A stretch of DNA of 41,725 bases. It comes from Nemertoderma westbladi. Lineage: Eukaryota > Xenacoelomorpha > Nemertodermatida > Nemertodermatidae. The position numbers were made by a program, and so were the translations under genes. How positions within the stretch are numbered: the first letter of the stretch is position 1; each line of letters opens with the position of its first letter. The notes below the pieces were generated by a model. It was given only the letters and a program-made list of their open reading frames with translations. It was not told the DNA's origin and did no database searches. The DNA lies in the NCBI GenBank assembly GCA_032718475.1, contig JAUCBJ010001504.1, positions 1 through 41,725 of the forward strand. Direction: 5' to 3'. Shown here one piece after another: positions 9,201-21,200 of the stretch.

Positions 9201-12200
9201 GTTAACTGCTCCCTTCTCCTATAGATACGTTAACTGCTCCCTTCTCCTATAGGTACGTTAACTGATCCCTTCTCCTATAGGTACGTTAACTGATCCCTTC
9301 TCCTATAGGTCGTTAACTGCTCCCTTCTCCTATAGGTACGTTAACTGCTCCCTTCTCCTATAGGTTCGTTAACTGCTCCCTTCTCCTATAGGTACGTTAA
9401 CTGCTCCCTTCTCCTATAGGTTCGTTAACTGCTCCCTTCTCCTAAAGATAAGTTAACTGCTCCCTTCTCCTGCTCCCTTCTCCTATAGGTACGTTAACTG
9501 CTCACTTCTCCTATAGGTACGTTAACTGCTCCCTTCTCCTATAGGTTCGTTAACTGCTCCCTACTCCTACTACTACTACTACTAGGTCGAGCGAACTCGG
9601 ACAGTAGAAATGAGATCCTTCCAGGCTTCCCGATTCTCCATAGTTGTCGCAATTTCGTTTCTCCCAAGTTCAGTATCCCTTTCAAGTTGATCTATATATG
9701 TTATGGCCGGTCGTCCACGACTACGCTTTCCATGAGTTGGTTGCCAGAGAAGTAGATCTGGTATGACCTCGTCTTTACTTCGCCAGCAGTGCCCACTGAA
9801 TCTTAATCTGCGTTCACGGAGGGTGATTGATACAGGTGGTATTGTACCATAAAGCTCGGCGTTTGTCATGTGTTGTCTCCAGCTGATGTTTAGGGCTGCC
9901 CTTAGTATGTAGTCTTGTGTAGCAACCATCAATTCGTTGTTCAAGTGATTTAGTCAGTGTCCAGGTCTCGCCCCCGTATAAAAATACACTTTCCACTGTG
10001 GCTCGAAAGAACTTAGTCTTCAGGTGCGATCTGATTTCCAGATGGTATCCATTTTTGATAGAGCTACCCAAGCCTTTGCTTTCCTAACTTCTATGTCCTT
10101 TTTGCTACTCTCTATCCATGATCCAAGGTACTGGAAGTCGTCGACCTTCGTTAGTTGATTATTATCAATGGTTGTCAAGTTTCCATCAACATTAAAGGTC
10201 ATGAATTCGGTCTTTGTAACATTTATATACAATCCAACCTCCTTAGCAGCCCTCTCCACTCTATTTAGTAGAAGCTGTGCCTCTGCTAGCGTATTAAAGA
10301 GCAGGGCGATGTCATCCGCAAAGGCGGTGTCTGTGACTGTAGTTGCCGGATATCTACTACTTCTGCGTTCTTGTAGTGTGAATCCCAGATCTTCACCCTT
10401 TGTGGCCGTCCTCATTGCGTAATCCAGCACAATTACAAATAGTAATGGTGCTAATGTGTCACCTTGCAGTACGCCAGCCAGGATTGAGAAAAACTCAGTT
10501 TCACCATCTGGTGAGAGTACCTGCGCTTCTGTGTCACAATATAACAATCCAATGCCAGCAACAATTACTTCTGGTATTCCATAAGCTCTGGATTTCAAGC
10601 ATTTTATGGAAGTCCACAAAAGTCATGACTGCGGGGAGATTATTTGACTTAATTCCTTCAATCAGTCTCCGTAGTGCAAGTATATGAGCTATTGTTGATC
10701 TACTTGGTCGAAATCCGTTTTGGCTCTTACGCAGTAGTTTCTCTATGTGAGGCCTAATCCTATATAGAATCATTTTATTGTATATTTTGGCAGCTACCGC
10801 AAGCAGACAGATCCCACGATAGTTTGTTGGTATACCGAGGTCTCCTTTCTTGGGGTGAGGCTTTAGTTGACCTTTAGTCCAAATTGGTGGTGGCTTTTCC
10901 CCTTTTAACATCCGGTTGCAAACATTCAATAATGGTCTGTTTAGCACTCCGGTTTTCCATACCTCCGCTGGGATGTCATCTAATCCACTCGCTTTATTAT
11001 TGGACATGCTTTTTTAATGCTTCTTTGGAGTTCGGCAGGTGTGAAGTCCCCTGTTTCTATAGGTAGTGTCTTGTCATATATTTTCCTTGTAGGGCTGACC
11101 TCGATGTTTGGTGGCTGCCCAAGCAAGTTGCTGAAGTGATTTTTCCACTTCCCAACACGTTCTTCAAGACTATCGGCTTTGAGGCGCCCCTTTGCACAAC
11201 TTTTCCGACCAGATACCTCATTTACAGTTTGCCAGGTAAGTCTTGATTGTTGCTGTATGTGAGCAGTTGTAATTGCTTCAGTTTTATCCTGTATGTACTT
11301 TTCCTGGCTGATGTTGTAGGCCAATTTAAGATCGTCCTTAGCTTTCTCAACCTTGTTAATGTTTTCGGTTGTTGGTTGTTCGGTTTTAACTTTGTAGGCT
11401 ATCTTAAGATCTTGTCTCTTACAAGTAACCTCAGAGTTTTGCCATGGCACATACTGTTTTCGTTTGGGTTTCTGGTGGATATGCCTCTTAGCTGATTCCT
11501 TGTGGGCTGTTATTATATTCTGGTATATTGAATCGATGGATTGGTCTTCATCCATTGACTGAAGTGCTTCAAAGCGGTTTTGAACTTCTACTGTATAAGC
11601 ATCCTTTACAGCATTGTCAGTTCTGAGTTTCTCCCAGTCATAGTTGATTTGTTTGCTTGTCCTGGGTTTGCTGGCTCTCAAACTGAGTCTTATCTCTGTA
11701 GTCACAATTCTGTGGTACGAACCAATTAGGTTGAACGAGCTGTATGCCTCGCAGTTGATCATGCTGTTTCTCCACTTTTCTCCACTTTCTGCTCCCTTCT
11801 CCTATAGGTACGTTAACTGCTCCCTTCTCCTATATAGGTACGTTAACTGTTCCCTTCTCCTATAGGTACGTTAACTACTCCCTTCTCCTATAGGTACTTT
11901 TACTGCTCCCTTCTCTTATAGGTACGTTAACTGCTCCCTTCTCCTATATAGGTACGTTAACTGCTCCCTTCTCCTATAAGTACGTTAACTGCTCCCTTCT
12001 CCTATAGGTACGTTAACTGCTCCTTTCTCCTATAGGTACGTTAACTGCTCCCTTCTCCTATAGGTACTTTAACTGCTCCCTTCTCCTATATAGGTACGTT
12101 AACTGTTCCCTTCTCCTATAGGTACGTTAACTACTCCCTTCTCCTATAGGTACTTTTACTGCTCCCTTCTCTTATAGGTACGTTAACTGCTCCCTTCTTC

Positions 12201-15200
12201 TATATAGGTACGTTAACTGCTCCCTTCTCCTATAGGTACGTTAACTGCTCCCTTCTCCTATAGGTTCGTTAACTGCTCCCTTCTCCTATAAATACGTTAA
12301 CTGCTCCCTTCTCCTGCCCCCTTCTCCTATAGGTACGTTAACTGTTCACTTCTCCTATAGGTACGTTAACTGCTCCCTTCTCCTATAGGTACGTTAACTG
12401 CTCCTTTCTCCTATAGGTACGTTAACTGCTCCCTTCTCCTATAGGTACGTTAACTGCTCCTTTCTCCTATAGGTACGTTAACTGCTCCCTTCTCCTATAG
12501 GTACGTTAACTGCTCCTTTCTCCTATAGGTACGTTAACTGCTCCTTTCTCCTATAGGTACGTTAACTGCTCCCTTCTCCTATAGGTACGTTAACTGCTCC
12601 TTTCTCCTATAGGTACGTTAACTGCTCCCTTCTCCTATAGGTACTTTAACTGCTCCCTTCTCCTATATAGGTACGTTAACTGCTCCCTTCTCCTATAGGT
12701 TCGTTAACTGCTCCCTTCTCCTATATAGGTACGTTAACTGCTCCCTTCTCCTGTAGGTACGTTAACTGCTCCCTTCTCCTGTAGGTACGTTAACTGTTCC
12801 CTTCTCCTATAGGTACGTTAACTACTCCCTTCTCCTATAGGTACTTTTACTGCTCCCTTCTCTTATAGGTACGTTAACTGCTCCCTTCTTCTATATAGGT
12901 ACGTTAACTGCTCCCTTCTCCTATAGGTACGTTAACTGCTCCCTTCTCCTATAGGTTCGTTAACTGCTCCCTTCTCCTATAAATACGTTAACTGCTCCCT
13001 TCTCCTGCCCCCTTCTCCTATAGGTACGTTAACTGTTCACTTCTCCTATAGGTACGTTAACTGCTCCCTTCTCCTATAGGTTCGTTAACTGCTCCCTTCT
13101 CCTATAGGTACGTTAACTGATCCCTTCTCCTATAGGTACGTTAACTGCTCCCTTCTCCTATAGGTACGTTAACTGCTCCCTTCTTCTATAGGTACGTCAA
13201 CTACTCCATTCTCCTATAGGTACGTTAACTGCTCCCTTCTCCTATAGGTACGTTAACTGCTCCCTTCTCCTATAGATACGTTAACTGCTCCCTTCTCCCT
13301 TAGGTACGTTAACTGCTCCCTTCTCCTATAGGTTCGTTAACTGCTCCCTTCTCCTATAGGTACGTTAACTGATCCCTTCTCCTATAGGTACGTTAACTGC
13401 TCCCTTCTCCTATAGGTACGTTAACTGCTCCCTTCTTCTATAGGTACGTTAACTACTCCATTCTCCTATAGGTACGTTAACTGCTCCCTTCTCCTATAGG
13501 TACGTTAACTGCTCCCTTCTCCTATAGATACGTTAACTGCTCCCTTCTCCCTTAGGTACGTTAACTGCTCCCTTCTCCTATAGGTACGTTAACTGTTCAC
13601 TTCTCCTATAGGTACGTTAACTGCTCCCTTCTCCTATAGGTTCGTTAACTGCTCCCTTCTCCTATAGGTACGTTAACTGATCCCTTCTCCTATAGGTACG
13701 TTAACTGCTCCCTTCTCCTATAGGTACGTTAACTGCTCCCTTCTCCTATAGGTACGTTAACTGCTCCCTTCTTCTATAGGTACGTTAACTACTCCATTCT
13801 CCTATAGGTACGTTAACTGCTCCCTTCTCCTGTAGGTACGTTAACTGTTCCCTTCTCCTATAGGTACGTTAACTACTCCCTTCTCCTATAGGTACTTTTA
13901 CTGCTCCCTTCTCTTATAGGTACGTTAACTGCTCCCTTCTTCTATATAGGTACGTTAACTGCTCCCTTCTCCTATAGGTACGTTAACTGCTCCCTTCTCC
14001 TATAGGTTCGTTAACTGCTCCCTTCTCCTATAAATACGTTAACTGCTCCCTTCTCCTGCCCCCTTCTCCTATAGGTACGTTAACTGTTCACTTCTCCTAT
14101 AGGTACGTTAACTGCTCCCTTCTCCTATAGGTTCGTTAACTGCTCCCTTCTCCTATAGGTACGTTAACTGATCCCTTCTCCTATAGGTACGTTAACTGCT
14201 CCCTTCTCCTATAGGTACGTTAACTGCTCCCTTCTTCTATAGGTACGTTAACTACTCCATTCTCCTATAGGTACGTTAACTGCTCCCTTCTCCTATAGGT
14301 ACGTTAACTGCTCCCTTCTCCTATAGATACGTTAACTGCTCCCTTCTCCCTTAGGTACGTTAACTGCTCCCTTCTCCCTTAGGTACGTTAACTGCTCCCT
14401 TCTCCTATAGGTACGTTAACTGCTCCCTTCTCCTATATAGGTACGTTAACTGCTCCCTTCTCCTATAGGTACGTTAACTGCTCCCTTCTCCTATAGGTAC
14501 CTTAACTGCTCCCTTCTCCCATAGGTACGTTAACTGCTCCCTTCTCCTATAGGTACGTTAACTGCTCCCTTCTCCTATAGGTACGTTAACTGCTCCCTTC
14601 TCCTATAGGTACGTTAACTGCTCCCTTCTCCTGTAGGTACGTTAACTGCTCCCTTCTCCTATAGGTACGTTAACTGCTCCCTTCTCCTATAGGTACGTTA
14701 ACTACTCCCTTCTCCTATACCGTAGTTACGTTAACTGCTCCCTTCTCCTGCTCCCTTCTCCTATATAGGTACGTTAACTGCTCCCTTCTCCTTTAGATAC
14801 GTTAACTGCTCCCTTCTCCTGTAGGTTCGTTAACTGCTCCCTTCTCCTATAGGTACGTTAACTGCTCCCGTCTCCTATAGATACGTTAACTGCTCCCTTC
14901 TCCTATAGGTGCGTTAACTGCTCCCTTCTCCTATAGATACGTTAACTGATCCCTTCTCCTATAGGTACGTTAACTGCTCCCTTCTCCTACAGGTGCGTTA
15001 ACTGCTCCCTTCTCCTATAGGTACGTTAACTGCTCCCTTCTCCTATAGGTACGTTAACTGCTCCCTTCTCCTAAAGGTACGTTAACTGCTCCCTTCTCCT
15101 ATAGGTACGTTAACTGCGAGTGCGCTCTCGCTCTACTTCGTGATGGCCGTGTAGACGAGGCCGGGGTTATGGTCTCGCGTTTCACCCGTGACGGCTGCAC

Positions 15201-18200
15201 CATCTCATCCTATCTACGCGAGATGCAGTGTATGTGGTACGAGACGAAAGTCGCTCTAACAGAGAAGCGGTCAGGTCATCTTGGCCAATGTCTCAAGGCC
15301 TGTCATGAGGTTGGTTTATAGAGCTACCGGTCCCAGTATAAACCCCTGGTATCTATCCAGGTTAACCCCCCATTGATCTATTCTATTGTATACTGTCAAC
15401 ATGGAGCTCGAAAATTACTTTAAACAAATTCAGCCTACTTTCAATAAGTACAGTTACCTATATTATTCTAATCAGGAGATCAAACCTTGCAAAAATGTCA
15501 TCAAAAGAAAGATAATTTTATATCATGGTAGTAGCGGCAGGGGCGAGCCACGAAGTTGGCGTAACCTTGAATAGTGGGTCAATTTTTGCAAATAGTAGTC
15601 GTTGTTGTTTCGATTTTGTCCTGCTTATAACCTTCTTTGATTTGCAGCTGTAAATCCAGATTTGTAGGCATTAATAGGACCAAAGGTTTAGATTTTCTAC
15701 AGACTTTCAGACAGCATGAATTCAACACACTAGTTATAAAATGCTGTACAAATACCAGGGGGGGGGGGGGGGGTGGGGTGTCATATTGACCCCTATCTAA
15801 AATCTACAAATTTTAACAAAAAACAAACTAAAAAATTTTCAGAACAAGTTACTGGGGTGGTTATTTTGCAGCACGAAAATTTCAAGTAGTGAACAATTTT
15901 ACAATTTTCTGGTAATCTTTTTTCCAATACAAGATTTCTAGGGCGCTGAATCTATTGAAAAATAAAATATTTAAGAATGATGTGAATACTATATGGTAGC
16001 TTAGTCCTCTACGTGGGCAAAAAATGAAAAAAAGAGTTCAGTCTGAACACTAAAATTTTAATTGACTTATGCGATGCTATAAATTCACATTTTAGGGTTT
16101 TCTGGGGCGCTGATTTTAATGGAATACATTTCTAAATTGCCAGATCATTGCTACTCGTATTTTTCGGCGTAATATGTTAAATTTTCCCATATTTTATACC
16201 CATCACCAAAAAGTACAAGTTTGAGATTTCCAGTGCTGTTTTTATTGATTCCAGCGGATTCAGAACCCTCACAAACCCGTATATTGCAAGAAACAAGGTG
16301 ACACAATCAATTGATATATTGGGTTTCAAAATTTGGTGCTAGCACCAAATTTCGCGCCCACTTCCGAAAAATACAAGATTGAGATGTCTAGTTAGTTAGA
16401 TAAATATTTATTCTTGTTTTTAATTATTATATAATTTTTCACACAGCGCCGAAAAATACAAGTTTGATATGCCTGGTGCAACTCGTATTATTCCATCGAA
16501 ACCTGAACCACAATAAACCCCTATTACGTAAAAAACAGGTTCAAACAATCAATTTACAAAATTGATATATTGTAAAATGTGGTGCTGGCACCAAAATTTG
16601 GCACCCGTCGAACGAATTTCTAGCCTTATATTTTATATGATTCCCTCTAATTGCGAACACCAAAAAACCGGTCTAAATCAAAAATAGAGATGTTACACAA
16701 ATTATATCTCATGCAATGGAATTTTCAAACAACGTCTCGAAAAAGTGCAAAAGGTATGGTTAAAAAATGGTGCTGTATCTGGAAAACTTACCAATATTTT
16801 TAAAAACAGTTTTCATTTTTTGGAAGACATATTTTTAGGAAAAGTCAAATATTTCAGACCCCCCAACTGCGTTTGTTTCAGAGTTATATAAAAAAAACAC
16901 GGGGGGGGGGTCATATTGACGGTTTAATAGGGTTGACATAACACTGGCTGTGTGCTGAAACTAAACCATCCATAGACTGCATGTTTGCGGGGACGGTTTC
17001 TAATCCACCGCTACTGGGTTGAAATAAATACCTTTAGCTTAGCTTTCGTATTATTCTTTATAATAATAATAATAAAGCAAAAAAGGGTCGGAAATGAGTT
17101 ATGATGGAGAGGCTAAGGTGAAGAAGTGAGTTTTTGCCTTCGTTTTGAAATCGTTTAGTTCTGTACAGCTCCGTATTTTTATAAGCAAAAAACTATTGAA
17201 AGTTACTGGTGCAACGTAGGCGAATGCTCGTTGACTGTAAGTCTTTAAGTTATATTAGGTACAATTAGAGTCCATATCCATAGTTGTTGTGAGCGGGTTG
17301 GGATAATTTGGCTTCAACATCAACATGTCAAGAATGTATTCGGGACCGAGTTTGTTAATGGCTTTCCGTGTTATTAGGGCAATCTTGTATTTGATCCTAT
17401 ATCGTACTGGTAACCAGTTTAGTTCTTTAAGCAATTATTTCATTATTTATTTCATTTATTTCGTACTGACCTCGCGCACATATATATATTCTAGATATCA
17501 TATTGAGCCATTGTGAGGTCTTAATTTGACTGCAGTGACCCAGTCTGCCGCTAGGTGGTGAAGTCGTGAATTGTTTTCCAGGTGGACCGTCACTTTGTTG
17601 AGTTTGTCGAGGACCAGTTCGACTTCCACTCTTACTGCGTCCGTCGGCTCTGTATCCGGCCGTACATCGAATTCCTCAGGGAGACCGACAGACTGAAACG
17701 CCACCCCTTCTACGCCACGGTGTCCGAACTCGCCGTGTCCGTCTACCTGCTGCTGCACCGACAGCCCGGACTCCGGGACCGGAAGCCGGATCCCACGCCG
17801 GAGCCGGAAGCGGCGAGGAAAGCGGAAAGGAAACAGCGGAAAGCGGCGAAACGGAAGGCGGAGGCGGAAAGACAACGGAGGGTGAGTGAGAAGTCGAAAT
17901 ATATACGAGAAAATATTTATATTTAATCAGAATTATAGGCCTACTACTGTAGGCAGGGCCTTGTAGTAAGCCAGTCCAGTTCAATCAAGCCACTCCCAGC
18001 TACAAGCTGCACAGGGAAATCCCAAGGGCGGGGGGGGGGGGGGGGTGACTTCAAAGTGTTGATTGGCGATATTGCAATTAATAATTCCTAGAGGATGTTT
18101 GTATGGGATGACAGGAGTGTCAAAAAGTTAGTCGGGGTAAATAAATATGCACAGTGAAATAAAGAAAAAAATTATAATATTTTGGCTACCATTATTCCTT

Positions 18201-21200
18201 AAAAGATGGAGGAAGAGCGCGACCGCATGCGTAAGGAGCAACGGGATCGGAAACGGGCGGTAGATTCCGGTGAGACGGAGTCGGATGCTCCGAAGGAACA
18301 GGAGTTGGACTCGGATAAACTCCTACACACGGAAACCCCGCTAACGGACGCATTGCGGTTCGTGAACGCGCTGCGAGAGTTCAACCCCGCCAGCATCTCC
18401 ACGCATCTTCTCGCCTTCGAGGTGTTTCTCGAGCTCGGGAAACCACTAATGATGCTGCAGGCTGTGGCGGCTGCCACTCGATTGGTGGGGAATCACTCGG
18501 GGTTGAACCCGGGACCTCCAGGTAAGTAAAATGTCTCATAGACTGGTTGTTATCTTTATTAATTATTTGTATAGTGCTTTATTACACTCAGCATCTTAAA
18601 AGCGCTTGTTTGCGTTATTTCAACGTTTGGTGCCGGGTGTATAATAAAGTCATGAACTCTATAATATGAATAATTCGAAAATGTCCTGGGCACCATGTGC
18701 AAAAATCTAGAAATTCGTAAAATGAAAACTCCCTTTATGGCGGTTTGTCGGACAACTGAATGACAAACCGTCAGATCCCCAAGGTTAAAAAGGGGCCTGA
18801 AGATCCAAGAAACAAGTACAACTGGCTTCAGGTAGATTTCCTGACTGGCTAGCCTTGGCCTAGCCTAGTGCAAAGGGACAACTGCCCGAGCAGTGCTCTG
18901 ATCAGCGTAAGTATGAGTCTGAAATGGTGTCGGAGTATGTTTGACAATAGACACGGTAAGGGCGCAGACCCCGAACAGCGCCGGTTGGCGTTTCATGAGC
19001 CTGAAAAGGGAAAGGGAGAGGCGAAAGGCGAGGGAAAGGGACAGGGAATGCCGAACACCCGAGCGGTGCGCTGGTTCATGTAAAGACGAGCCTGAAAAGG
19101 CGTTGGGGAGTATGTGTTATGAATATAGATGGGTATCACACGTAGTTTGGAGGGTTAAAATACTATCTAAAAGTATATCCAGCAGCCCTATTAAATAATT
19201 TTATATTGTGGGTTTATTCTATCTATATTTGCGTTGGGGTGACCCATATATTATTTGGAATCAGTTTGATAACAGTTAAGAGTACTTACGAATAAAATTG
19301 ATGTTCAAACCAACTCGTTCTTTTTTAATTTCGACCTGCATTATCCAACATTCACCCCGACAGCGAATACCGGTGAATAGTATTGTGAAAGACATTGGAC
19401 AATCTTACCAATTGTCAGTTTCTATGTCTTAGCATTATTATTATGTTTCTTAGTACTAGAACACCATCATGTTGCTTTAAACGAACCTGTTTTACACGGA
19501 CTCCAAGAAACAGATGGGATTGGAAGATGCAAACCAAGAATGACTTGCATCAACCAGAAAACTGCCTCCCATTTAATGTAATATAACATTCGCCTAGGCA
19601 AACAAATCATAATCACAATTACTGCGATGTATGAAATGTTATCCCTTATCCGTAACCTGGGAAACAGCCCAAAAGAGCAGTTTATTCTGCGGGGAGGGGG
19701 GGGGGGGGGTCTTTCTGTATTAGATAAATAAAATAAAGAACACTAATTATTTATACCTGATACATTCTCAGTTAGCCTAATACAAACATCGGAGCAACCA
19801 ATATAATGTACATGTACAAGCCTCCTATGAAAGTTTGTGAAATCTTCCATTAAGTCTACCCAACAACCGTTGGTACCCGGCTGGCACCCTGGGTTCAGTT
19901 TTCTGGTTTTGTTAGTTTAATCGACAGCTGTTGTAAACGTCCCAGATATACAAAACCTACGAAGCCTTTACATTACAATTGAGCTTAGCCTGAGTTGATG
20001 ACAGTATTATAACGATGACAATTAGGCCCTTTAGATACACGATATATAAATGATGTACTGCTTGACATTACACTATAACTGACCGAATAGAGATAGAACA
20101 ATAATTAACTATACTACTACTACTAGGTCGAGCGAACTCGGACAGTGGAAATGAGATCCTTCCAGGCTTCCCGATTCTCCATAGTTGTCGCAATTTCGTT
20201 TCTCCCAAGTTCAGTATCCCTTTCAAGTTGATCTATATATGTTATGGCAGGTCGTACACGACTACGCTTTCCATGAGTTGGTTGCCAGAGAAGTAGATCT
20301 GGTATGACCCCGTCTTTACTTCGCCAGCAGTGCCCACTGAATCTTAATCTGCGTTCACGGAGGGTGGTTGATACAGGTGGTGTTGTACCATAAAGCTCGG
20401 CGTTTGTCATGTGTTGTCTCCAGCTGATGTTTAGGGCTGCCCTTAGTAGTCTTGTGTAGCAACCATCAATTCGTTGTTCAAGTGATTTAGTCAGTGTCCA
20501 GGTCTCACCCCCGTATAAAAATACACTTTCCACTGTGGCTCGAAAGAACTTAGTCTTCAGGTGCCTGGAGAGATCTGATTTCCAGATGGTATCCATTTTT
20601 GATAGAGCTACCCAAGCCTTTGCTTTCCTAACTTCTATGTCCTTTTTGCTACTCTCTATCCATGATCCAAGGTACTGGAAGTCATCTACCTTCCTTAGTT
20701 GATTATTATCAATGGTTGTCAAGTTTCCATCAACATTAAAGGTCATGAATTCGGTTTTTGTAGCATTTATATACAATCCAACCTCCTTAGCAGCCCTCTC
20801 CACTTTATTTAGTAGAAGCTGTGCATCTGCTAGCGTATTAGAGAGCAGGGCGATGTCATCCGCAAAGTCGGTGTCTGTGACTGTAGTTGCCGGATATCTA
20901 CTACTTCTGCGTTCTTGAAGTGTGAATCCCAGATCTTCACCCTTTGTGGCCGTCCTCATTGCGTAATCCAGCACAATTACAAATAGTAATGGTGCTAATG
21001 TGTCACCTTGCAGTACGCCAGCCAGGATTGAGAAAAACTCAGTTTCACCATCTGGTGAGAGTACCTGCGCTTCTGTGTCGCAATATAACAATCCAATGCC
21101 AGCAACAATTACTTCTGGTATTCCATAAGCTCTTAGGATTTCAAGCATTTTACCTCTATGGATGGAGTCGAATGCCTTCTTGAAGTCCACAAAAGTCATG

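Noticed and set aside
8622-9224. Open frame continuing past exon 2 into [14 protein letters not shown]
   Set aside because: This is read-through past the donor at 9143; the family match stops at DTAD and resumes exactly at exon 3.
9197-15104. CRISPR array, because of very regular short repeats
   Set aside because: There are no unique spacers; units are directly adjacent, and the host gene is eukaryotic.
18868-19198. Overlapping frames in a purine-rich stretch of intron 5
   Set aside because: Low complexity and no recognisable domain; lies between well-supported exons 5 and 6.
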